From: SMWN01 sp965261165
GTDB taxonomy: Bacteria; Pseudomonadota; Gammaproteobacteria; Eutrophobiales; Eutrophobiaceae
Assembly: GCA_965261165.1 (NCBI GenBank)
Contig: OZ253445.1
Location: forward strand, 682,001-746,000
Length of the DNA stretch: 64,000 nt
Reading direction: 5' to 3'
In this document: positions 8,590 through 15,789 of the stretch, in pieces
Numbering within the stretch: the stretch's first letter is position 1
Layout of the letters: each line of letters begins with the position of its first letter
Made by a program: the position numbers and the translations under genes
Notes under the pieces: generated by a model
The model's input: the letters and a program-made list of their open reading frames with translations, nothing else
Told to the model about the DNA's origin: nothing
Databases searched by the model: none

Positions 8590-8740
8590 CAAACCACCCC
8601 GTCATTCCTGCACCGCCCCGTCATTCCTACGCCGCCCCGTCATTGCCTGCGCCACCCCGTCATTCCTGCGCCGCCCCGTCATTCCTGCGAAAGCAGGAAT
8701 CCAGTAAAACACACAAACCTGCAAGGCTTTTCCATGCTCT
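8590..8740 (+). repeat. Palindromic repeat cluster with half-cores
   Basis: Four half-copies of the core (CCCCGTCATTCCTGCRCCG type, about 18-19 bp period) precede one full core at 8677-8704 and a second hairpin remnant (ACCTGCAAGGCTTTTCC). The half-core ladder suggests slippage or repeated partial insertion. Confidence 0.8.
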
Positions 8741-8813
8741 CAGCAGTTCTAAAAAACGATACGAATGCCCAAACCTTGCGACTTGTTAATAACCTTAAAA
8801 CGAGGCAGACAAA

Positions 8814-9239
8814 ATGAACGAAATAGGTTATGACAGGTTAAAGAAATCATTGGATAGGCTGGTGGACAAGTACGCCGACTATCAAGAAATGGAGCAACGA
8901 CCAGAATTAAGGGAATCGGACAAAGAATCGATTAAAGAATCCTTGATTCAACGCTTTGAAACTTGCTACGACACTTTATGGAAACACTTAAAAAAACATC
9001 TTTCAACTCAGGGTTTAATTGACCTGCCCAATTCGCCTATTCCGATTTTTCGATTAGCACATAAATATTTCATCATAACCAACCTTGGCGATTGAATTGA
9101 TAGGCATAGTAGCTACACCAAAACAAGAACCGATACCGCACATGACTATAGTCGAGAAAAAGCAGAAAATGCCTTACCTAAAATTAGCGAATTTATTGTA
9201 GATGTTAAAGAAATTTGTCAGCGGCTAACCGAAGAATAA
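8814..9239 (+). pseudogene. HI0074-like nucleotidyltransferase partner, interrupted by one TGA
   Basis: Helical protein of the HI0074 type ('nucleotidyltransferase substrate binding'), partner of the MNT domain encoded immediately downstream. The first part ends at TGA 9093-9095 after ITNLGD. The same frame then continues IDRHSSYTKTRTDTAHDYSR and on to VKEICQRLTEE with a stop at 9237-9239, exactly the expected C-terminal half (RxDTAHDYS is a family hallmark). A Trp is expected near the break, so TGG to TGA is the simplest explanation. The full frame is 141 codons. It ends three bases before the start of the MNT-HsdS gene, the usual pair spacing. Readthrough is possible but a nonsense pseudogene is more likely. 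Confidence 0.8.
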
Positions 9240-9241
9240 CA

Positions 9242-10726
9242 ATGATAAAACAAAAGCTTCTTGATCTTGATAAAAAGCAACTTGATATTCTCAAGGAAAT
9301 TATCAAACAACACATTCCCGACAAAACCGTTTGGGTTTATGGCTCCCGCGTAACCTGGAAAGCAAACGAAGTTTCCGATATAGACCTTGCCGTTTTTGAT
9401 TGCACAGATTCACAGATTTATAGGCTTAAAGAAACCCTGGAAGAAAGCGATTTGCTGTTTACCGTTGATGTAATGAACTGGGAGGAAATACCCAATAATT
9501 TCAAGACGAATATTAAAAAGCAGTATGTGGTGTTGCAGGAGAAAAATAAATTGACTGGCTGGCGGGAAGTGAAGTTGGGGGAGGTTGCAGAGATTACGCG
9601 CGGAGGGTCACCACGTCCTATCCATGATTACATTACACCAACAGGAACGCCTTGGGTAAAAATAGCTGATGCCACTGCAACTAATTCTCGATACATTACA
9701 AAAACAAAAGAATTTATAAAGCCTGAGGGAGAGTTAAAAAGCAGAGTAGTTTACTCTGGGGACTTCATCGTTTCTAACAGTGCAACACCAGGACTACCTC
9801 GATTTATGAAAATGCGAGCATGTATTCATGACGGCTGGTTGTTGCTTCGAGAAATAAAAAATGTTGATAAAATGTTCTTGTACTATCTTATTCTGAAAGA
9901 AAGAGCGTCAATATTGTCAAAAGGAAGTGGGACAATATTTACTAATTTAAAAACAGACATTTTGAAAAATCATGTTGTTTTCCTCCCCCCGCTTCCCGAA
10001 CAAAAAGCCATTGCCGAAGTATTATCCAGCCTCGACGACAAAATAGACCTGCTCCACCGCCAAAACAAAACATTAGAAAACATGGCACAAACCCTGTTCC
10101 GCCAATGGTTTGTCGAACAAGCCGATGCAGAGTGGGAAGAGAGACCGCTAAAAGAAGTTATCGCGATAGCAATTGGCAGAACGCCACCAAGAAAAGAAAG
10201 CCAATGGTTCTCTACCAATACCGAAGATATTAAATGGATTTCAATCAAGGATATGGCGAGTGATGGTGTTTATACATTCAACACATCGGAATGTTTAACA
10301 CAAAAAGCAATAGACAAATTCAACATTCCAGTAATTCCAAACAATACCGTTATTCTTAGCTTTAAGATGACGCTAGGGCGAGTGAAGATAACCACTGATA
10401 AAATGTTATCAAATGAAGCCATAGCACACTTTAAGTTTGGTTCAGAAACCCCATTTAGCGAGGAATACTTATATCTCTATTTGAAAAATTACAGGTTTGA
10501 ATCACTTGGCAGCACATCATCCATTGTAACTGCTATCAATTCCACAATGATTAAAGAAATGTTGATTATCGTGCCCAACCAAAACACTATGGATAAATTC
10601 AAACAAATAAGCAAACCGCTGTTTGAAAAAATATTTTCCAACCAAGCACAAATCAACACCCTTGAAAACCTGCGCGATACCTTATTGCCCAAGCTGATGA
10701 GCGGTGAAGTGAGGATAAAGATATGA
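9242..10726 (+). CDS. hsdS: Fusion: MNT nucleotidyltransferase + type I specificity subunit HsdS
   Basis: A 494-residue protein with two unrelated parts. Residues 1-100 form a minimal nucleotidyltransferase: GSRVTWKANEVSDIDLAVFD carries the GSR and DxD motif, and FTVDVMNW supplies the third acidic residue, so the active site looks intact. At YVVLQEKNKLTGWREVKLGEV the domain, at the point where free MNT proteins normally stop, runs into an ordinary HsdS. HsdS has TRD1 (from WREVKLGEV), the central coiled coil (PLPEQKAIAEVLSSLDDKIDL), TRD2 (from EERPLKEVIAIAIG) and the C-terminal helix LRDTLLPKLMSGEV. The specificity subunit should direct HsdM (5263) and HsdR (17331). The start is ATG 9242, next to the broken HI0074-like partner. 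The downstream ATPase overlaps by ATGA. The fusion is seen; what the MNT part does there is unknown. Confidence 0.9.
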   Translation: MIKQKLLDLDKKQLDILKEIIKQHIPDKTVWVYGSRVTWKANEVSDIDLAVFDCTDSQIYRLKETLEESDLLFTVDVMNWEEIPNNFKTNIKKQYVVLQEKNKLTGWREVKLGEVAEITRGGSPRPIHDYITPTGTPWVKIADATATNSRYITKTKEFIKPEGELKSRVVYSGDFIVSNSATPGLPRFMKMRACIHDGWLLLREIKNVDKMFLYYLILKERASILSKGSGTIFTNLKTDILKNHVVFLPPLPEQKAIAEVLSSLDDKIDLLHRQNKTLENMAQTLFRQWFVEQADAEWEERPLKEVIAIAIGRTPPRKESQWFSTNTEDIKWISIKDMASDGVYTFNTSECLTQKAIDKFNIPVIPNNTVILSFKMTLGRVKITTDKMLSNEAIAHFKFGSETPFSEEYLYLYLKNYRFESLGSTSSIVTAINSTMIKEMLIIVPNQNTMDKFKQISKPLFEKIFSNQAQINTLENLRDTLLPKLMSGEVRIKI

Positions 10727-12936
10727 TTACAAAAATTTCACTAAAAAATATAGCAACTTTCGATGAGCAAGGCATTCAAATTGATCATTTGAAGAAAATC
10801 AATTTTATTTATGGATCAAATGGCAGTGGGAAAACGGTTATTTCAAATTTTTTAACTGATTTTAAAAATAATGATGACCCAAACTGTTCTGCTAATTTGG
10901 AACCTGAAACATCATTAAATGCTTTGGTTTATAACAAAAAATTTAGAGATGATAATTTTAGAAAAAGCACAATAGCAGGTGTTTTCACTTTGGGGAACGC
11001 AACTGCCGAAGAAAAAAAAGTTATAGAATATAAGCAGAGAGAATTAGCAAAAATTAAAGAATACGGGGAAAAAAAGAAAGAAACTTTACAAACACAACAG
11101 AAGACACAAAAAGAGAAAGAAGAAGAATTTAAAGAGATTGTGTGGAAATCTGCTTATAAAAAGCATGAGGGATATTTTAAGGAGGCTTTTAAGGGGCATG
11201 CTTTTAAAAAAACTTTTAAATCAGAACTACTTTCACAATTTTGTAAAAACACTTCTTCCCTGCTTTCTTTTGATGAGTTAAAAGAAAAATCCAAAACTAT
11301 TTTCGGGGAAACACCTTCAACGCTTTCGCATCTTAACTTCACATCTTTTGATGATATTCTTAAAATTGAAAACCAAGGCGTATGGAATAAAAAAATAATT
11401 GGTAAAGCCGATGTTGATATTGCACAATTAATTCAAAGATTAAATCTTAACGACTGGGTAAATAAAGGTAGAGAATATTTGCAAGAAGAGGATGAAACTT
11501 GCCCTTTTTGTCAGGAACAAACTATAACGACTGAATTCAGAAAACAGTTAGATAACTATTTTGATGAGTCTTTTACAAAATCTATTGAGGAGATTAAGAA
11601 TTATGTTGGCCAATATAATTTGTCGACAGACAATTTAATCAATACGCTAACTCAAATTGAGAGTGCCGAAAGAAACAATAAGGATACAAAACTTGATATT
11701 GATATTTTTTCTGCCAATCTAAAAATTCTTTCAAGTCAGTTTGATGTCAACAAAAACTTACTAAACGAAAAAACCAAAGAACCAAGCAGGAGTATTGATG
11801 TTGTCTCAACAGCGGATCAATTAAACAACATCACTCAAATTATCAGAGATGCCAACGAGCAGATAACAAAGCATAACGATATTGTTAAAAACTATAATTC
11901 GGAAAAAGAAAAGTTAATTAAATCTGTTTGGAAATATATAAGCGAAGAACATAAAGCCACTATTGAAAATTTTAACAACACTATAAGGGGTTTGACAGAA
12001 GGAGTTCAGAATTTAACGACAGAGCTTAAAATAAAGGAAAGTAAATGTTCCAAGCTTGACAATGAGATTAAAAATTTAACTCAAAATGTAACCAGCGTTC
12101 AACCAACCATCGATTCTATCAATAAAACACTTAACAATTTTGGGTTTTATAATTTTAAAATTGTGCCATCAAAATTAGAAAAAAATTCCTATCAAATACA
12201 AAGAGAAAATGGAGACGCTGCAACAGACACTCTGAGTGAAGGCGAGACAACTTTTATTACATTCTTATATTTTATGCAATTAGCCAAAGGTTCAATAGAT
12301 GAAAAAACCATAACAGATGATAGAGTGCTGGTTGTTGACGACCCTATCTCAAGTTTAGATAGCAATGTGCTATTTGTTGTAAGTTCTCTTTTAAAAGAAG
12401 TCATAAAAGAGATAAAAACCAATCAAGGAAGCATTAAACAAATAATCCTATTAACACACAATATTTATTTTCATAAAGAGGTTTCTTTTATTGACGGGAG
12501 AACAAAAAACGACAACGATACCTTTTACTGGATTTTAAGAAAAAAAGATAAAAGATCTTCTATTCAATGTTATGAAACGGAGAATCCAATTCACACATCT
12601 TACGAACTGTTGTGGAAAGAATTACAAGAGAGAGATTGTAATTCAGGAATAACAATTCATAACACAATGAGAAGAATAATTGAAAATTATTTTAAAATTC
12701 TTGGCAAATATGGAGATGATGATTTAATAAACAAATTTGAAAATTCAGAAGATCAAGCAATATGCAGGTCTCTAATTTGCTGGGTACATGATGGCTCACA
12801 TTCTATTTCAGATGATTTGTTTATTGAGCATCAAGAAAACATAAATAATAAGTATTTTGATGTATTTAAAAAAATATTTTCAGAAACGGGGCATGAGAGT
12901 CATTATTATATGATGATGGGAAATGACAATGACTAA
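10723..12936 (+). CDS. RloC/PrrC-like ATPase, putative anticodon nuclease
   Basis: An AAA_13/ABC-type ATPase of 737 residues. Walker A GSNGSGKT is at 33-40. Long coiled coils flank a zinc-hook-like ETCPFCQEQ near 262 (CxxC). The ABC signature is LSEGETTFI near 505, Walker B VLVVDDPISSLDS near 540, and the H-loop ILLTHN near 580. The C-terminal part has NTMRRIIENYF and WVHDGSHS, fitting the Arg...Glu...His arrangement proposed for the PrrC/RloC tRNase. RloC proteins cut tRNA in the anticodon loop when DNA damage or phage anti-restriction disturbs the cell, and typically lie beside type I hsd genes. Here the gene overlaps hsdS by four bases, so translation is probably coupled. The coiled coil plus CxxC favours RloC over the shorter PrrC. 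Nuclease activity is inferred. Confidence 0.82.
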   Translation: MITKISLKNIATFDEQGIQIDHLKKINFIYGSNGSGKTVISNFLTDFKNNDDPNCSANLEPETSLNALVYNKKFRDDNFRKSTIAGVFTLGNATAEEKKVIEYKQRELAKIKEYGEKKKETLQTQQKTQKEKEEEFKEIVWKSAYKKHEGYFKEAFKGHAFKKTFKSELLSQFCKNTSSLLSFDELKEKSKTIFGETPSTLSHLNFTSFDDILKIENQGVWNKKIIGKADVDIAQLIQRLNLNDWVNKGREYLQEEDETCPFCQEQTITTEFRKQLDNYFDESFTKSIEEIKNYVGQYNLSTDNLINTLTQIESAERNNKDTKLDIDIFSANLKILSSQFDVNKNLLNEKTKEPSRSIDVVSTADQLNNITQIIRDANEQITKHNDIVKNYNSEKEKLIKSVWKYISEEHKATIENFNNTIRGLTEGVQNLTTELKIKESKCSKLDNEIKNLTQNVTSVQPTIDSINKTLNNFGFYNFKIVPSKLEKNSYQIQRENGDAATDTLSEGETTFITFLYFMQLAKGSIDEKTITDDRVLVVDDPISSLDSNVLFVVSSLLKEVIKEIKTNQGSIKQIILLTHNIYFHKEVSFIDGRTKNDNDTFYWILRKKDKRSSIQCYETENPIHTSYELLWKELQERDCNSGITIHNTMRRIIENYFKILGKYGDDDLINKFENSEDQAICRSLICWVHDGSHSISDDLFIEHQENINNKYFDVFKKIFSETGHESHYYMMMGNDND

Positions 12937-13024
12937 CCCCCCACCGAAGCCGCCATTGAAAACCTTGACACTGCACTACTCGAAAAGCAGAGCTACACAT
13001 GGAATCCTCGCTTGGTCGAATGAC

Positions 13025-13196
13025 ATGAAAACCCCTTACGGGTTTGACTATTTTACTAGATTCCTGCTTTCGCAGGAATGACGGGGTGGTGCAGGAATGA
13101 CGGGGCGGTGCAGGAATGACGGCAGGGCTGGGTTTCTGTTTCCTGCCTGCTGAGACAGGCTTCGCAGGAATGACGAATATTGGATTTTTGCGCAGT
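13025..13196 (-). repeat. Palindromic element cluster, reverse orientation
   Basis: Reading on the minus strand: lead AGACTGCGCAAAAATCCAAT (near 13195), core fragments at 13110-13180, a full core at 13059-13086 and the second hairpin AAACCCGTAAGGGGTTTTC near 13030-13050. It ends next to the truncated gene at 13213. The 70 bases before it (12950-13020) show only a short open remnant (ENLDTALLEKQSYTWNPRL) without a start. Confidence 0.75.
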
Positions 13197-13212
13197 CTCT
13201 TTAGAACCTGCA

Positions 13213-13296
13213 AAGCATTATCACTATTCAAGCAGCCAGCTTAAAGATATTGAAAAACTCATTGAGGAGCATAAAGATGAAATCATTAGCGCATGA
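13213..13296 (+). pseudogene. C-terminal stub of a small protein, possibly DUF4160-like
   Basis: A frame without start reads KHYHYSSSQLKDIEKLIEEH then KDEIISA and stop, overlapping the start of the DUF2442 gene. Such a tail fits small DUF4160-type partners often found before DUF2442 genes. Its 5' part seems to have been lost at the repeat cluster just upstream. The assignment is tentative. Confidence 0.35.
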
Positions 13297-13561
13297 GGGA
13301 AATACTTCAAAAACTGAAGTGACCCATATTTCTCTGCACGGAGTATGGCTCCTTTCATCAAGCGGCAAAGAACTGTTTATGTCTTATGATGATTTTCCCT
13401 GGTTTAAGGATCAACCCGTAAAAGTAATCTACAATGTAGAAGAGCAATCCACTGGTCATTTCTACTGGCCTGATATTGATATAGACCTTAGTGAAAATAT
13501 CATAGAAAACCCTCATCACTACCCCTATAAAGCATCCCCTAAAACCCAACCGGACGCATAA
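13277..13561 (+). CDS. DUF2442 domain protein
   Basis: A 94-residue protein of unknown function. The conserved core is VWLLSSSGKELFMSYDDFPW followed by KVIYNVEEQSTGHFYWPDID, characteristic of DUF2442. These proteins are often encoded beside a DUF4160 protein and have been suspected to be toxin-antitoxin-like pairs; this is not proven. The start at ATG 13277 is supported by GAGGAG seven bases upstream (13264-13269); an upstream ATG at 13250 lacks such a site. The presumed partner upstream is truncated, so this may be an orphan. Confidence 0.75.
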   Translation: MKSLAHEGNTSKTEVTHISLHGVWLLSSSGKELFMSYDDFPWFKDQPVKVIYNVEEQSTGHFYWPDIDIDLSENIIENPHHYPYKASPKTQPDA

Positions 13562-13700
13562 ATTTGCCACCGTTTTGGTCGTTAGATTGACAACAAGGGC
13601 ATCTCATACACAGCGGTTTTCCGTGCGCGACTGACCAGTATTCACGAAAAAATCCTAATAAATAGAGACACCCATAATGCAAACTGTGCAAACAACAGAG

Positions 13701-13738
13701 TTGCATACAAACATATGCACGGGTACAATAATAAGTAC
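13701..13738 (+). promoter_or_regulatory. yefM-yoeB promoter and operator
   Basis: A -35 TTGCAT (13701-13706), 17-bp spacer and -10 TACAAT (13724-13729). Two GTAC cores at 13723-13726 and 13735-13738 lie 12 bp centre to centre, overlapping and following the -10. The E. coli YefM-YoeB complex binds paired TGTACA palindromes with that geometry, so this is the likely autoregulatory operator. Confidence 0.6.
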
Positions 13739-13758
13739 ATTGAGGAGCACATATTATA

Positions 13759-14016
13759 ATGAACACATTAAGTTATTCTGCATTCCGCGCTCACCTTGCA
13801 GGGACATTAGACAAAGTGAACGAGGATCACAAGCCAATCCAGATCACTCGGCAAAACGGCAAACCTGCGGTGGTGATGAGCCTGGAAGACTTTCAAGCAT
13901 ACGAAGAAACAGCTTACCTTATGGCCAGCCCGAAAAATGCCGAGCGACTCAACCAGGCGATTGCAGAAGTGGATGCGGGTAAAATGGTGCGGCACGAGCT
14001 AATTGGCACGAACTAA
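13759..14016 (+). CDS. yefM: Antitoxin YefM (Phd/YefM family)
   Basis: Antitoxin that binds and neutralises YoeB and represses its own promoter. The 85-residue protein starts MNTLSYSAFRAHLAGTLDKV and has the typical PIQITRQNGKPAVVMSLEDF DNA-binding region and YEETAYLMASPKNAERL middle; the C-terminus (VDAGKMVRHEL) is the toxin-binding tail. GAGGAG lies 11 bases upstream, rather far. The toxin gene starts five bases after the stop. It lies in the repeat-rich part of the defense island. Confidence 0.95.
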   Translation: MNTLSYSAFRAHLAGTLDKVNEDHKPIQITRQNGKPAVVMSLEDFQAYEETAYLMASPKNAERLNQAIAEVDAGKMVRHELIGTN

Positions 14017-14021
14017 TTGAG

Positions 14022-14276
14022 ATGATCTTGTCCTGGGCTGAAAAAGCGTGGGAGGATTATCTATATTGGCAACAAACCAATCGGAAGGTTCTCAAGCGCA
14101 TCAATGTGCTCATTAAAGACATTCAGCGTCAATCGTTCGATGGGATTGGATGCCCTGAGCCGTTAAAGCACAATTGGGCTGGTTACTGGTCGCGGCGTAT
14201 TGACCGTGAACATCGCCTAGTTTATAAGGTGGCGGATAATGCGATCGTTATCGTCCAGTGCCGCTATCATTATTAG
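14022..14276 (+). CDS. yoeB: Toxin YoeB (RelE-type mRNA interferase)
   Basis: Ribosome-dependent mRNA-cutting toxin. The 84-residue protein has the standard length and sequence: WAEKAWEDYLYWQQTNRKVL, INVLIKDIQRQSFDGIGCPE, then WSRRIDREHRLVYKV and the C-terminal CRYHY. The residues used by YoeB for catalysis (Glu and Arg in the REHRLVY region, C-terminal His-Tyr) are present, so the toxin looks active. It is co-transcribed with yefM. Confidence 0.95.
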   Translation: MILSWAEKAWEDYLYWQQTNRKVLKRINVLIKDIQRQSFDGIGCPEPLKHNWAGYWSRRIDREHRLVYKVADNAIVIVQCRYHY

Positions 14277-14285
14277 GATGTATTT

Positions 14286-14455
14286 ACGGTTAAGAGGCTA
14301 TTTGTCTTCTGGGTATCCCTGCTAACTGTCTTTTCCGCGATTGCGGTGTCAGCCCTCGCATTTTATATATTCATGGCAAATCCTCGTGTATGTCATATGC
14401 ACTGCAATTTCCGTGCGGGATCTCCTTTGATCGCCGAAGAGCATTTACATGGATA
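14286..14455 (+). other. Short open remnant with one membrane segment
   Basis: A frame without a clear start reads FVFWVSLLTVFSAIAVSALA then FYIFMANPRVCHMHC and stops at 14453-14455. It has one hydrophobic helix. It may be the end of a lost membrane protein; no family recognised. Confidence 0.2.
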
Positions 14456-15090
14456 GATAAGAGGATTGGTGCGGTATCAGCCGCGCTTCCGAAGCTGCGG
14501 GTGCAGGAATGGCGATATTGGGTTTTTTGCACAGTCTCTTGTGCGGGGAATGACGGGGTGCGAAAGCAGGAGTCCAGCGACTAACGCCCGAAACGGACAG
14601 TTCCCCCGTCGTCATTCCTGCGCAAGCAGGAATCCAGTCAAATAAATATTCTTATCAAAACCTAACCGTCATTATCAATTATCAATTATCAATTCACCGT
14701 CCATTCACCACCACAAACTTATTTCAGTCTTGACTATTTTATGATAGAGCACAAAATAGTCGAATGGATAGACAGGATAGATAAGAGGATTGGTGCGGTA
14801 TCAGCCGCGCTTCCGAAGCTGCGGGTGCAGGAATGGCGATATTGGGTTTCTTGCACAGTCTCTTGTGCGGGGAATGACGGGGTGCGAAAGCAGGAGTCCA
14901 GCGACTAACGCCCGAAACGGACAGTTCCCCCGTCGTCATTCCTGCGCAAGCAGGAATCCAGTCAAATAAATATTCTTATCAAAACCTAACCGTCATTATC
15001 AATTATCAATTATCAATTTTCAATTCACCAACCATTCACCACCAGCAACTCATTTCAGTCTTGACTGCTTTACGATATTGCATAAAATAG
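14440..15090 (+). repeat. Direct duplication of about 324 bp
   Basis: Sequence from GGATAGATAAGAGGATTGGT at 14451 repeats at 14775 (offset 324), through the shared palindromic repeat cores (near 14535-14640 and 14859-14963), the CAATTATCAATT minisatellite, and the TTGACT...AAAATAGTC promoter palindrome. The unit contains a copy of the region in front of the ATPase at 15790 and its first codons (ATGGATAGACAG at 14764), so it is a partly duplicated gene front rather than plain repeat DNA. Confidence 0.8.
14730..14766 (+). promoter_or_regulatory. Orphan copy 1 of the ATPase promoter palindrome
   Basis: TTGACT at 14730, inverted repeat GACTATTTT / AAAATAGTC (14732-14740, 14753-14761), then GA and ATG 14764. 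The reading frame that follows (MDRQDR) stops at once. Confidence 0.55.
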
Positions 15091-15092
15091 TC
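15061..15092 (+). promoter_or_regulatory. Orphan copy 2 of the ATPase promoter palindrome
   Basis: TTGACTGCTTTACGATATTG then CATAAAATAGTC; arms GACTGCTTTA / TAAAATAGTC with two mismatches. It lies 52 bases before the hicB start and could act as its promoter. Confidence 0.5.
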
Positions 15093-15143
15093 AGACTTGC
15101 ACTTATGAATTGAATTCGATTTCTAATAAACTTGGAGAAAAAT

Positions 15144-15362
15144 ATGAAGGCTAATATAGTTATTGAAAAAGACAACCATGGCTACTATGCGTTCTGTCCT
15201 GAAATGAAAGGATGTCACACGCAAGGGAATACCCTTGAAGAGGTATTACAAAATATTCGGGAAGCAATAGAGCTTTATCTTGAAACATTGTCTGCCGAAG
15301 AAAAAGAATTTTGCTTGAGCAAAGAAATATTAACCACTTCGTTAGAGGTGTCGCTTGCCTAA
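15144..15362 (+). CDS. hicB: HicB-family antitoxin
   Basis: Antitoxin of a HicBA pair. The 72-residue protein has the partial RNase H-like HicB fold signature: IVIEKDNHGYYAFCPEMKGC followed by HTQGNTLEEVLQNIREAIEL. It lacks an added DNA-binding domain, so it is a short HicB. ATG 15144 has GGAG six bases upstream. The toxin frame overlaps its end. A degenerate attC-like hairpin follows the pair, so the module may have arrived as a gene cassette. Confidence 0.88.
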   Translation: MKANIVIEKDNHGYYAFCPEMKGCHTQGNTLEEVLQNIREAIELYLETLSAEEKEFCLSKEILTTSLEVSLA

Positions 15363-15553
15363 ACTTCCAAGATTAACAGCGGAACAAGCAGAAAAAATGT
15401 TGCTCCAAAAGGTTCAAGCATGTTAGAAGTAAAGGGAGTCATCGCATTTATCAAAAAGGGGCTGATAGATTTGTAATTCCTTTTCATGGCGGGAAAATAT
15501 TGCATCCCAAGATAACAAAGAACCTTATTGAACTTATTGAAAACAATACCTAA
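15355..15553 (+). pseudogene. hicA: HicA toxin, frameshifted
   Basis: HicA is a small double-stranded-RNA-binding mRNA interferase. The frame starts with TTG 15355 (AGGTG upstream) as LPKLPRLTAEQAEKMLLQ, then loses frame near 15405-15415. The other frame continues FKHVRSKGSHRIYQKGADRF and VIPFHGGKILHPKITKNL to a stop at 15551-15553. The total length is two bases short of a multiple of three, so a 2-bp deletion is the simplest cause. The catalytic His of GSHR is retained downstream of the break. With the toxin dead, HicB is an orphan antitoxin. Confidence 0.85.
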
Positions 15554-15625
15554 CAAGGCGCTGCACCTGACCGTAAAAACACCCCTTGTCGCTTTTTACA
15601 TCAGGTGAACTTAAACATTATGGCA
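15547..15625 (+). other. Degenerate attC-like site after hicBA
   Basis: ACCTAACAAGGCGCTG opens the site; CACCTGA pairs with TCAGGTG and GTAAAAA with TTTTTAC to form an imperfect hairpin, and it closes with AACATTATGGC. The order and bases resemble the VCR-like attC sites of chromosomal integrons (TAACAAGGCGCTGCACC...GTTATGGC), but the R' triplet reads ATT instead of GTT, so it may be inactive. Confidence 0.5.
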
Positions 15626-15755
15626 ATCAAAACGTTGATAGCCAATCCACGCGGAAGAATACCGTAAATAGACCACGGTTTATGCCGTCATTTTCAATTA
15701 TCAATTTTCAATTTTCAATTCACCAACCATTCACCACCACAAACTCATTTCAGTC

Positions 15756-15789
15756 TTGACTATTTTACGATAGCGCATAAAATAGTCGA
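15756..15789 (+). promoter_or_regulatory. Promoter palindrome directly abutting the ATPase start
   Basis: TTGACT (15756-15761), 16-bp spacer, TAAAAT (15778-15783). A perfect 10-bp inverted repeat GACTATTTTA / TAAAATAGTC spans 15758-15787 and overlaps both promoter boxes. The start codon ATG is at 15790, where transcription would be expected to start, so the mRNA may be leaderless. No Shine-Dalgarno sequence is possible in front of the ATG. Confidence 0.6.

Noticed and set aside
12955..13020. Remnant frame ENLDTALLEKQSYTWNPRL after the RloC-like gene
   Set aside because: Too short and without start or recognisable family; could be the end of a lost gene but cannot be supported.
14390..14939. 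Short ORFs in the 324-bp duplication
   Set aside because: They consist of repeat-derived sequence and duplicate fragments; no start signals.
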